Part shown: one piece after another, positions 1 through 5,913 of the stretch
Numbering within the stretch: position 1 is the first letter of the stretch
How the letters are laid out: every line of letters starts with the position of its first letter
Assembly: GCA_946614405.1 (NCBI GenBank)
Contig: CAMOGZ010000067.1
Coordinates: 1-7,525, forward strand
Reading direction: 5' to 3'
Origin: an uncultured Eubacterium sp.
Lineage (GTDB): Bacteria; Bacillota; Clostridia; Peptostreptococcales; Anaerovoracaceae
Length of the DNA stretch: 7,525 nucleotides
Program-made: the position numbers and the translations under genes
Notes under the pieces: model-generated
What the model saw: only the letters and a program-made list of their open reading frames with translations
Told to the model about the DNA's origin: nothing
The model's database searches: none

Positions 1-217
1 AACTCGCTTCTTCGAAGCTCAGACAGTATCATGTGTTACCTGAACTCATTCTTCGTTCATCACGTGTTTCTTTGCTGCGCCTGCGGAATCGTTCGGGTGC
101 GGACTGCCTTCACGGCAAACAGAGACTGCTGCAAAGAGAGCAGCGCCTTCCGCATATCGGGCAACACGGTTATGCCGAATCCGCAGGAGCAGGGGCAGGA
201 AGACGCGAGGCGAAGAA

Positions 218-286
218 ATAGAATAGCAAAGTCCCGGGAACTGTTTGAGCAGCAATGCTGCGAGTTTTCCCGGGACTCTATTCTAT
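218..286. repeat. Large nested inverted repeat (hairpin)
   Basis: The outer arms ATAGAATAG (218-226) and CTATTCTAT (278-286) are perfectly complementary. Inside them, after a 3-base bulge on the left, are perfect 11-bp arms AGTCCCGGGAA (230-240) and TTCCCGGGACT (267-277). At the tip is GCAGC-AAT-GCTGC (249-261). In RNA from either strand this would fold into one long stem-loop of about 25 base pairs. No long T-run follows it on either side, so it is not a textbook intrinsic terminator. A bidirectional transcription end, an RNA-stability element or a small palindromic repeat are all possible. Confidence 0.75.
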
Positions 287-352
287 CTGAGCCGAGTGTA
301 CTGACATGCCTGCGACGAGGACCTGGCAGAACCGTGTGCCCGGCATGCAGAA

Positions 353-385
353 GGAGCTGCCTCTCTTTCAGACAGCTCCATTTTT
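353..385. terminator. Probable terminator hairpin after fba
   Basis: GGAGCTG (353-359) pairs with CAGCTCC (373-379) around a 13-base loop, starting about 30 bases past the fba stop codon. Read on the plus strand it is followed by A and five T residues, which is the better terminator geometry. Read on the minus strand, the direction of fba, it is followed only by TTCT. It may stop transcription from both sides, but the fba-side call is weaker because of the short U-tract. Confidence 0.5.
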
Positions 386-409
386 ATCATTATCTGTTCG
401 GTTTTGTGA

Positions 410-1348
410 TCACGCTTTGCCTGCGCAGCCCAGTACGTCGACCAGCTTGTGGCGTACGGTCTCCTTGATGTTGGCGCGAGCCGGCTTCAGATACTGTCTC
501 GGGTCGAAATGATCCGGATGCTCTGCCATGTACTTACGGATGGTTCCGGTCATGGTCAGACGCAGGTCGGAGTCGATGTTGATCTTGCAGACAGCAGAAC
601 GTGCAGCTTCTCTCAGCTGATCTTCCGGAACGCCGATGGCTCCCGGCATGTTTCCGCCGTAAGTATTGATCATCTGAACGTATTCCTGCGGAACAGAGGA
701 AGCTCCATGGAGTACGATGGGGAATCCCGGCAGTCTCTTCTCGCACTCATGGAGTACGTCGAAGCGCAGCTGTGGCTTGGTGCCCGGCTTGAACTTGTAA
801 GCGCCGTGGCTGGTTCCGATGGCGATGGCCAGGGAGTCGCATCCGGTTCTGGTTACGAATTCTTCGACCTCTTCCGGATGGGTGTAGGAGGAATCTTCCT
901 CAGATACGTTTACATCATCCTCGATGCCTGCCAGAGTTCCCAGCTCAGCCTCTACGACGACGCCGTATTTATGTGCATATTCTACGACCTGACGGGTGAT
1001 CTCGATGTTCTCTTCAAAAGGCTTGGAGGAAGCGTCGATCATAACGGAGGTGAATCCGCCGTCGATGCAGTTCTTGCAAGTCTCGAAATCCGGGCCGTGG
1101 TCCAGATGCAGAGCGATTGGAATGTCCGGGCACTCCTGAACAGCAGCCTCGACCAGCTTCACCAGATAGGTGTGGTTGGCGTAAGCGCGTGCGCCCTTGG
1201 ATACCTGCAGGATCACCGGTGCATGCTCTTCCTGGCAAGCCTCTGTGATACCCTGAACGATCTCCATGTTGTTTACATTGAATGCGCCGATGGCATATCC
1301 GCCGTTGTACGCTTTCTTGAACATTTCAGTAGTGGTAACTAATGCCAT
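410..1348 (-). CDS. fba: Class II fructose-1,6-bisphosphate aldolase
   Basis: A cytosolic glycolytic and gluconeogenic enzyme that reversibly cleaves fructose 1,6-bisphosphate to dihydroxyacetone phosphate and glyceraldehyde 3-phosphate using a divalent metal, usually zinc. The 312-residue protein has the class II landmarks in order: HLDHG at 81-85 (catalytic Asp83, metal-binding His84), EAELG at 133-137, GTSHG at 178-182 (metal-binding His181), LHGASS at 213-218 (metal-binding His214), and the phosphate/substrate segment NIDSDLR at 257-263. Length is normal and nothing essential is missing. The start ATG follows an AAGGAAGG ribosome binding site by 8 bases. The gene has its own sigma-A-like promoter and a leader hairpin, and is separated from abfD upstream by a GC-rich hairpin. 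It therefore reads as a housekeeping gene next to the fermentation cluster rather than part of it. A related sugar-bisphosphate aldolase such as tagatose-type is less likely but not excluded. Confidence 0.95.
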   Translation of the reverse strand: MALVTTTEMFKKAYNGGYAIGAFNVNNMEIVQGITEACQEEHAPVILQVSKGARAYANHTYLVKLVEAAVQECPDIPIALHLDHGPDFETCKNCIDGGFTSVMIDASSKPFEENIEITRQVVEYAHKYGVVVEAELGTLAGIEDDVNVSEEDSSYTHPEEVEEFVTRTGCDSLAIAIGTSHGAYKFKPGTKPQLRFDVLHECEKRLPGFPIVLHGASSVPQEYVQMINTYGGNMPGAIGVPEDQLREAARSAVCKINIDSDLRLTMTGTIRKYMAEHPDHFDPRQYLKPARANIKETVRHKLVDVLGCAGKA

Positions 1349-1380
1349 AAGTTATACCTTCCTTTCTATCTATAAATAGA

Positions 1381-1397
1381 TGCAGCGATCCGCTGCA
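1381..1397 (-). other. Leader hairpin in the fba 5' untranslated region
   Basis: TGCAGCG and CGCTGCA form a perfect 7-bp stem with a three-base loop. It lies between the predicted fba transcription start (about 1409) and the ribosome binding site, near the 5' end of the message. An AT-rich partial repeat (CTATTTATAGATAG on the minus strand) follows. A 5'-terminal stem of this kind can protect mRNA from decay. It shows no resemblance to a known riboswitch. Confidence 0.5.
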
Positions 1398-1415
1398 CCA
1401 TTCATTTCTGAACTC

Positions 1416-1444
1416 ATTATACACGATTCCTCGTGGTGACGCAA
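1416..1444 (-). promoter_or_regulatory. Sigma-A-type promoter of fba
   Basis: On the minus strand a perfect -10 box TATAAT (1421-1416), preceded by TG one base upstream in TGTATAAT, lies 17 bases after a partial -35 box TTGCGT (1444-1439). The predicted start is near 1409, giving a leader of about 60 bases before the fba ATG. The weak -35 is offset by the consensus -10 and spacing. Confidence 0.65.
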
Positions 1445-1447
1445 GCA

Positions 1448-1469
1448 GGGCCGGCGATTCTGCCGGCCC
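1448..1469 (-). terminator. GC-rich hairpin ending abfD transcription
   Basis: GGGCCGGC and GCCGGCCC form a perfect 8-bp, all-GC stem with a 6-base loop, starting 14 bases after the abfD stop codon. Downstream on the minus strand is TGCTTGCG, so the U-tract is poor, but the position and stem strength favour a terminator separating abfD from the fba promoter just beyond. Confidence 0.55.
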
Positions 1470-1483
1470 CTTCTGTAATGCTC

Positions 1484-2959
1484 TTATTTGATTCCTGCGA
1501 TGTCCTTTGCCAGCTGTTTCTTTCCTTCGATGTTACCCTGACGGGAAATCATGATGCGCTGAGCCTGCGGGGATCCGGCACCGTGCATGGACTCGGTGCG
1601 GTAACCGACAGCAGCGGTTCCCAGGCACAGGTTCTCCAGCAGACGCAGGACCTTCATGCGGTCCATAACAGGAACATTGTCAGCTCCTACGAAGTACTTC
1701 TTGCAGATGTCGCCGATGGTCTCGCCGTTCTTTCCTACGACCATATCAGATTCGAAGTCGGACTTGGCCGGCATGGTGACCATCAGGCCGCCTGCGATGT
1801 CCTCTGCCAGACGTACGATCTCATACGGGAAACGGGTGATGTTCTGCTTGCAGACGTTAGCCAGCAGCAGGTCGATCTGGTAGTTTCCGGCCTTGGTGGG
1901 AGCACCCTCTGCGGAGCATGCGATACCGCAGGAGTACAGAGTCTCATTCAGATGTGTCATCTCGATGAGTTTATCCTTAATGTGGGAAGCCTTCTGAGCT
2001 CCATTGTATTCTGCAGCCAGAGCAGCAGCACCGATCACTACGTCGCCGACGCCGACCTTGCAGCCGCCGTAGCTCTGTCTGTGGTATCCTGCAAAACGCT
2101 CTACCATCATGCCTGCGAAGTCATACTCGCCTGCCATGAAGATGTACTCATTCGGAATGAATACGTTGTCAAATACGACCAGAGCTTCCTGTCCGCCGAA
2201 CTTGCTGTTTCCGACATCCAGGTCGTTACCCTCTTCCAGTTTGCGGGTGTCGCAGGACTGTCTTCCGTAGATCATGAACAGACCTTCTGCGTCGGAGGGG
2301 CATGCGAAGGATACGGCATAATCCTTGTCGTCCTCTCTCATTGCGATAGTCGGCATGATGATGTGCCAGTGGGAGTTGATGGATCCGGTCTGGTGAGCCT
2401 TGGAACCTCTGACGACGATACCGTCTTCTCTTCTCTCCACGATGTGTACGAACATATCCGGGTCAGCCTGAGCGTGGGGTGCTTTGCCGCGGTCACCCTT
2501 CGGGTCAGTCATGGCGCCGTCTACCACCAGGTCCTCTTTCTGAACCATGGTCAGGAACTTCTTGAAGTTCTCATGGTACTGTGTGCCATACTTCTCGTCG
2601 ATTTCGAAAGTTGTGGAATAAACTGCATTGAATGCGTCCATTCCAACGCATCTCTGGAAGCAGCTTCCGGTTTTCTGTCCCAGCAGTCTCTGCATCTTGA
2701 CCTTATTCATCAGGTCCTGAGTGCTCTGGTGCAGATGGGTGAAACGGTTAACCTTCTCACCGGTCAGGTTGGAAGTCGCTGTCATCAGATCCTCATACAT
2801 CGGGTCGTTTGCCAGATCATAAGTCACTGCAACGCTGTTAATGGAAGGACGGATGATGGGATGATCCACCCAGTTCTCTACCTTCTCACCAAACATGTAA
2901 ACTCTAGTGTTCAGTTTGCGCAGACTCTCGATGTACTGCGCGCCAGTCATAAGTGCCAT
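1484..2959 (-). CDS. abfD: 4-hydroxybutyryl-CoA dehydratase / vinylacetyl-CoA isomerase
   Basis: Dehydrates 4-hydroxybutyryl-CoA to crotonyl-CoA by a radical mechanism using FAD and a [4Fe-4S] cluster, and isomerises vinylacetyl-CoA. It is the central step of 4-aminobutyrate and succinate fermentation to butyrate. The 491-residue protein closely resembles AbfD of Clostridium aminobutyricum from memory and has one extra residue near its start. Accordingly the cluster ligands appear shifted by one: Cys100, Cys104, His293 and Cys300. The catalytic residues also match as Glu258, Tyr297 and Glu456. The AHQTGS segment (189-194) and the RTESMHGAGSPQ segment near 454-465 are typical. The ATG at 2959 is six bases after GAGGAG, which decides this start over the in-frame ATG three codons later. 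The gene has its own sigma-A-like promoter and stands apart from the sigma-54 genes upstream. The alternative, a flavin 4-hydroxyphenylacetate 3-monooxygenase of the same superfamily, is ruled out by the intact cluster ligands. Confidence 0.96.
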   Translation of the reverse strand: MALMTGAQYIESLRKLNTRVYMFGEKVENWVDHPIIRPSINSVAVTYDLANDPMYEDLMTATSNLTGEKVNRFTHLHQSTQDLMNKVKMQRLLGQKTGSCFQRCVGMDAFNAVYSTTFEIDEKYGTQYHENFKKFLTMVQKEDLVVDGAMTDPKGDRGKAPHAQADPDMFVHIVERREDGIVVRGSKAHQTGSINSHWHIIMPTIAMREDDKDYAVSFACPSDAEGLFMIYGRQSCDTRKLEEGNDLDVGNSKFGGQEALVVFDNVFIPNEYIFMAGEYDFAGMMVERFAGYHRQSYGGCKVGVGDVVIGAAALAAEYNGAQKASHIKDKLIEMTHLNETLYSCGIACSAEGAPTKAGNYQIDLLLANVCKQNITRFPYEIVRLAEDIAGGLMVTMPAKSDFESDMVVGKNGETIGDICKKYFVGADNVPVMDRMKVLRLLENLCLGTAAVGYRTESMHGAGSPQAQRIMISRQGNIEGKKQLAKDIAGIK

Positions 2960-3025
2960 AGTTATCTCCTCTTGTTCTTATGCAATAACAGTTTATTTCC
3001 AGTTGTCAACTAACTTATCCGTGTA

Positions 3026-3055
3026 ATTATAACATAAAGGGGCATCTATTGTCCA
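3026..3055 (-). promoter_or_regulatory. Sigma-A-type promoter of abfD
   Basis: On the minus strand TGGACA (3055-3050) and a perfect TATAAT (3031-3026) are separated by 18 bases. The predicted start is near 3019, giving a leader of about 60 bases. A second, weaker option lies just downstream: a perfect TTGACA (3009-3004) with only a poor -10 (TATTGC at 16 bases). No -24/-12 sigma-54 element is seen here, unlike at the two upstream transcription units. Confidence 0.55.
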
Positions 3056-3085
3056 TTACTCTTAGGAATGGCCATGTCTAACAAA

Positions 3086-3114
3086 CAGTGCTGCCGCATA
3101 AAGCAGCAGCACTG
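3086..3114 (-). terminator. Terminator after the cyclase-family gene
   Basis: Twelve-base arms (3086-3097 and 3103-3114) pair with a single mismatch around a five-base loop. The hairpin begins 22 bases past the cyclase stop codon and on the minus strand is followed by TTTGTT. It lies just before the abfD promoter and should make abfD a separate transcript. Confidence 0.75.
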
Positions 3115-3136
3115 AAAAATATCGCCTATTATGAGA

Positions 3137-4054
3137 TTAATATACTCCGTACGGATAAACTTTATCCGGTACGCTTCTGTCGATTCTGTCGGAAGGAACG
3201 AACGCAACCGCACGAACGATGGTTCCGTCTCCCATGTACCAACGAAGTGGGAATGCGCAGAACAGGAATCTCTGGTTCTTAACCTTATCCAGGTCTCCGC
3301 CCAGGTTCTCGATACCCATTACATTATGAGCCAGCAGAATGTCGTGGCAAGGCTCCCACTCTGGGAAATCTTCCTCAACCGGATGTCCTACCATCTCTTC
3401 GTACTCTTCTACGATTCTTGGAACGTACGGTCCCGGACCGTGCTTTCCGCCATAGGTGTACAGGAAGTGGTCGATGGCCTGCATATCGAATCCAACACCC
3501 TTTACATGGTGCTCTACGAACCACTTAGCTCCCTCGATGGACAGTCCCGGGCTGTATCCGAAGTAATCCTCGTTCTCGCCCCAACGTCTGTGAGTACCGG
3601 TGTTCAGCAGAACCCAGTCACCTTCCTTGATTCCGCCGGGAACCTTCTTAGCAGCTTCCTCGATCTCCTCAACGGTGATCAGCTCCCATTTTCCCTTGGG
3701 GATGTCCAGGCAGACAGCCTCGCCAAAGTAGTTCTCGATCGGCAGCTCGTGAGTGAACGGGCTCTCCGGAATTACGTGTGACGGGGAGTCAGCATGAGTG
3801 GAGTTATGCATATGGAAAGAGTTGAAGGTCTGGAGCAGTCTGTAATGCATCGGCATATGCTGCACTCTGTCGATGTGGAAGTCACCATTGGACGGCCACA
3901 GCGGATTGCCTCTTCCAAACGGGTTGGACAGGTCCAGAAGCTCAAACTCTCCATCCTTGAACATATCGAAGATGCTAGCGTCATAAGGCTTCTTCCAGTC
4001 ATAAGTATGCGCGTAGTTCTCTTCGCGGGTATGTCTTTCATAGATTTCTGACAT
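3137..4054 (-). CDS. Cyclase/kynurenine formamidase-family metal hydrolase
   Basis: A 305-residue member of the cyclase family, which includes KynB-type formamidase and isatin hydrolase. Members use Mn or Zn to hydrolyse amide, formamide or ring bonds in the cytosol. The family signature HxGTHxDxPxH appears as HNSTHADSPSH at 83-93, keeping the likely metal ligands and acid/base residues His83, His87, Asp89 and His93 but with Ser in place of Gly. The opening DLSNPF (41-46), NTGTH (151-155) and the late Glu in IENLGGDLD (248-256) also fit. It is longer than KynB-type enzymes of about 210 residues, mainly from an N-terminal extension and an insert near 195-235. The start at 4054 is set by AAAGGAGG seven bases upstream. 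A longer frame from 4162 would run through the sigma-54 promoter and is rejected. Its own -24/-12 promoter places it in the same regulon as larC1 and BKACE. The substrate is unknown; kynurenine formamidase itself is not supported, since no tryptophan-degradation genes are nearby. Confidence 0.88.
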   Translation of the reverse strand: MSEIYERHTREENYAHTYDWKKPYDASIFDMFKDGEFELLDLSNPFGRGNPLWPSNGDFHIDRVQHMPMHYRLLQTFNSFHMHNSTHADSPSHVIPESPFTHELPIENYFGEAVCLDIPKGKWELITVEEIEEAAKKVPGGIKEGDWVLLNTGTHRRWGENEDYFGYSPGLSIEGAKWFVEHHVKGVGFDMQAIDHFLYTYGGKHGPGPYVPRIVEEYEEMVGHPVEEDFPEWEPCHDILLAHNVMGIENLGGDLDKVKNQRFLFCAFPLRWYMGDGTIVRAVAFVPSDRIDRSVPDKVYPYGVY

Positions 4055-4112
4055 AATTTTGCCTCCTTTATACGTTAGATAACCCTTAAATAGTTTTGTA
4101 CCTATATTCATT

Positions 4113-4127
4113 GCAAGCACTGTGCCA
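4113..4127 (-). promoter_or_regulatory. Sigma-54 (-24/-12) promoter of the cyclase gene
   Basis: On the minus strand the sequence reads TGGCAC-AGTGC-TTGC, an exact match to the sigma-54 consensus TGGCAC-N5-TTGC, with the invariant GG and GC at the correct spacing. The predicted start is near 4101, about 47 bases before the cyclase ATG. The extended 17-mer (4113-4129) differs at only two positions from the promoter before larC1. Confidence 0.9.
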
Positions 4128-4153
4128 ATGTTCACACAATTACAGGATTCGCT

Positions 4154-4163
4154 GTTTTTCAAC
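4154..4163 (-). repeat. GTTGAAAAAC element, copy 2
   Basis: The minus strand reads GTTGAAAAAC here, centred about 57 bases upstream of the predicted cyclase start. The same ten bases occur upstream of the larC1 promoter (5942-5951). Here the flanks form an imperfect inverted repeat, CGTTG-AAAAA-CAGCG. It may be a bend-inducing A-tract or an accessory protein site between enhancer and promoter. Confidence 0.4.
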
Positions 4164-4172
4164 GTTTATCCC

Positions 4173-4190
4173 CCTTGGACAAAGCCAAGG
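4173..4190 (-). other. Hairpin between BKACE and cyclase genes
   Basis: CCTTGG and CCAAGG form a 6-bp stem with a 6-base loop, and flanking CCCC and GGGG could add pairs. It is followed on the minus strand by GGGATAAACG with no U-tract, so it is not a clear intrinsic terminator. It lies past the BKACE stop and before the internal sigma-54 promoter, where it could reduce read-through from the upstream operon. Confidence 0.4.
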
Positions 4191-4222
4191 CCGGCGGGGA
4201 TTCCGTTGCATTGCACGATTTC

Positions 4223-4240
4223 CATTGCACAGGTGCAACA
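4223..4240 (-). promoter_or_regulatory. Candidate activator binding site (UAS) for the cyclase promoter
   Basis: The minus strand reads TGTTGC-ACCTGT-GCAATG, an inverted repeat of the same half-site and spacing as the site upstream of larC1 (TGTTGC-AGAGCG-GCAACA). It also contains a perfect inner palindrome TTGCAC-AG-GTGCAA (4225-4238). Its centre is about 130 bases upstream of the predicted sigma-54 start, normal for an enhancer site. It sits just after the BKACE stop codon. A further ATTGCAC direct repeat lies at 4210-4216. Confidence 0.65.
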
Positions 4241-4247
4241 ATAATCG

Positions 4248-5099
4248 TTATTTTCTCAGACCCAGGATCTGTCTGGCATCGTCCGGTGTTGCGACTTCCT
4301 TACCGATTTCCTTGGCAAGGCGGGCAACTCTTGCGACGAACTGCTCATTGGATTCTGCCAGCTGTCCGGCGTTGTAGTAAACATTGTCTTCCAGACCGAC
4401 ACGAACGTTTCCGCCCATGGCCAGTGCCGCCATCAGGATCTCGTTGGCGCCTCTGCCGATGCCGAATGTGCTCCATGTGCAGTCTTCCGGCAGATGGTTG
4501 ACGACATAAACCAGGTTCTCTGTGGTGGCTTCCATTCCGCCCGGCGCGCCGAGGCAGATCTGGAAGTGAGCCGGTGCCTGCAGGATGCCCTTCTTCAGAT
4601 AGTATTTGGCAGTATTCAACATTCCGATATCGAATACTTCGATCTCCGGCTTTACGTTTGCTTCGATCATTTCTTTACCGCAGAGCTCCAGGAATTCCGG
4701 CTCGTTCATGAATACCACGCTGTTCAGCCAGTTCATGGTACCGGAATCGAAGGAAGCCATCTCCGGTTTCAGGACTTTGAAGGGCTTGATGCGCTCTTCC
4801 CAGGAAAATCCCTGTCCGCCGGAAGAAGTCAGGTTGATCACCACCGGGCATCCGGTCTCACGGATCAGGGTAACGGCTTCTTCAAACTTGTCGAAACGCA
4901 TGCTTGCCTGATCGTCATCATCACGAACGTGGATGTGCACCACAGCAGCGCCGGCTTCATAGCAGGCGATGGCGGATTCGCAGATCTCCTTCGGCTGCGT
5001 CGGCAGGTTCGGGTTGTTGCCCTTGGTGGTCACGGCACCGGTGAGTGCTGCTGAAATGATTACTTTTTTCTTGTCATTCAGTCTTCTTGTCTCCAGCAT
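4248..5099 (-). CDS. BKACE family beta-keto acid cleavage enzyme (Kce-like)
   Basis: Members of this zinc-dependent DUF849 family condense a beta-keto acid with acetyl-CoA and split it to acetoacetate plus a new acyl-CoA. Known members include 3-keto-5-aminohexanoate cleavage enzyme (Kce) of lysine fermentation and the dehydrocarnitine-cleaving enzyme of Pseudomonas. The 283-residue protein has normal length and a TIM-barrel pattern: AALTGA at 17-22, zinc ligands His55 and His57 in HIHVRD, NLTSSGG at 89-95, GAPGG at 184-188, and RVGLEDN at 233-239, which supplies the third zinc ligand Glu237 plus Arg233 and Asp238. The ATG lies six bases after AAAGGAG and 26 bases past the larC1 stop, so the two genes form one operon. 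No lysine-fermentation partners (kamA, kamDE, kdd, kal) are in the window, so I do not assign Kce proper. Substrate specificity cannot be read from sequence alone. Confidence 0.93.
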   Translation of the reverse strand: MLETRRLNDKKKVIISAALTGAVTTKGNNPNLPTQPKEICESAIACYEAGAAVVHIHVRDDDDQASMRFDKFEEAVTLIRETGCPVVINLTSSGGQGFSWEERIKPFKVLKPEMASFDSGTMNWLNSVVFMNEPEFLELCGKEMIEANVKPEIEVFDIGMLNTAKYYLKKGILQAPAHFQICLGAPGGMEATTENLVYVVNHLPEDCTWSTFGIGRGANEILMAALAMGGNVRVGLEDNVYYNAGQLAESNEQFVARVARLAKEIGKEVATPDDARQILGLRK

Positions 5100-5125
5100 G
5101 TTTTACTCCTTTACATCATCATCAC

Positions 5126-5875
5126 TTAATTAATGTTTAATGTCACCTTAAGGGGTGGCAGACCTGTATCACGTTTTCCGGTTCCGAAGCCCTGACCGAT
5201 GCACTCGCCTGCGGCCGGGTCATCCGAGAAGTCGTCCACGATCCCGGCCATGATGGATGCGCCGGTGGGAGTCAGTACTTCCTGGGGAATATCGGAACGG
5301 TAGCTGGGAAGCCCTGTATCTTCAATGATCTGTCTGACGGCAGGCGCAGGTACCGGGAGAATTCCGCAGGCACATTTGATGTGTCCGTATCCCGTGGGTA
5401 CTCGTCTGGAGACGACTCTGTCCGGTGAGAAATAGGACAGGCATACAGCTGCGCCGACGATATCCACGACAGAGTCTACTGCTCCTGCTTCATGGAATTT
5501 CACCTCGTCCACAGGCACGCCGTGAACCACAGACTCCGCATTCGCCTTGATGTCAAAGATCCTGTCTGCAAGATCCTTCTCCTGATCGCTCAGTGTGCTC
5601 TCAGCGATCATCTCTCGGATCTGCCGATAGTTGCGGTAATTACCGGAATAAGGGTTGGGAGACTGGTCCTCGGGAAGATCCAGAATCACATCCACGTCGG
5701 ATGCGTTCACCCCTCCGATGGACTTTGTGCCAAAGGAAAGAGCATACCCCGGAAGGTCCAGCCGTGACAGACGCTCTGTCAGATACTCAGAGGGAACGCC
5801 AAGGTCGACCATGGCGCCAAGAAACATGTCGCCACTCACGCCGGATTCACAGTCAATATACAAAGTCTTACACAT
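5126..5875 (-). CDS. larC1: LarC1-type nickel-pincer cofactor biosynthesis protein
   Basis: LarC inserts nickel, in a CTP-dependent reaction, into the pincer nucleotide made by LarB and LarE; the cofactor serves LarA-type lactate racemase and related 2-hydroxyacid racemases/epimerases. The 249-residue protein covers only the N-terminal LarC1 part: SGVSGDM at 11-17, FHEAGAVDS at 127-135, LPVPAPA at 173-179, LTPTGA at 201-206 and GFGTGKRD near 229-236. It then stops where full-length LarC continues into the CTP-binding LarC2 domain. No LarC2 coding follows in any frame, since BKACE begins 26 bases later. Two more oddities: the His-rich stretch usual before the IREMI-like helix is replaced by a segment rich in Asn, Tyr and Pro (about 69-84), and CxHG before LPVPAPA reads CACG, with Cys170 in place of His. 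The start follows AAGGAGGG by five bases. It is first in a sigma-54 operon with BKACE. A separate larC2 elsewhere, or a diverged role, are both possible. Confidence 0.88.
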   Translation of the reverse strand: MCKTLYIDCESGVSGDMFLGAMVDLGVPSEYLTERLSRLDLPGYALSFGTKSIGGVNASDVDVILDLPEDQSPNPYSGNYRNYRQIREMIAESTLSDQEKDLADRIFDIKANAESVVHGVPVDEVKFHEAGAVDSVVDIVGAAVCLSYFSPDRVVSRRVPTGYGHIKCACGILPVPAPAVRQIIEDTGLPSYRSDIPQEVLTPTGASIMAGIVDDFSDDPAAGECIGQGFGTGKRDTGLPPLKVTLNIN

Positions 5876-5913
5876 GGTTACCCTCCTTTTTATACTTCCA
5901 ATTCAATAAGTAC

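Larger units (their letters stand above)
1..409. other. Intergenic stretch without a supported gene
   Basis: No convincing coding sequence is seen on either strand. A plus-strand frame is open from the window edge to a stop at 221, but its product is rich in Arg, Leu and Ser, matches no family I recognise, and lacks a credible start with a ribosome binding site. It could at most be the tail of a gene entering from the left. Short minus-strand frames, including a 31-codon one starting near 167, also lack ribosome binding sites. What the stretch does hold is a large nested palindrome (218-286) and a hairpin next to a T-run (353-385), both listed separately. Confidence 0.6.

Noticed and set aside
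3..221. Plus-strand frame open from the window edge, possibly a gene tail
   Set aside because: Composition is unlike the neighbouring proteins and no family is recognisable. It cannot be told from chance without the sequence to the left.
449..1342. Long plus-strand open frame opposite fba
   Set aside because: Antisense shadow of the aldolase gene, whose motifs and ribosome binding site are clear.
2980..3009. TTGACA at 3009-3004 as the main abfD promoter
   Set aside because: The -35 is perfect but the best -10 options (TATTGC at 16 or TTGCAT at 18 bases) are poor. TGGACA-N18-TATAAT just upstream is preferred, although the two may both act.
1433..3013. Long plus-strand open frame (526 codons) opposite abfD
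   Set aside because: It is the antisense shadow of a gene with complete family motifs and all cofactor ligands. Its product resembles no family, and its start has no ribosome binding site.
2960..3136. Third sigma-54 promoter upstream of abfD
   Set aside because: No TGG...GC pair with the required spacing is present on the minus strand. TGGAAATAAACTG and TGGCCATTCCT both fail at the -12 element.
4055..4162. N-terminal extension of the cyclase-family protein starting at 4162
   Set aside because: It would be translated across the -24/-12 promoter. The ATG at 4054 has AAAGGAGG at ideal spacing, and the extra 36 residues look like translated intergenic DNA.
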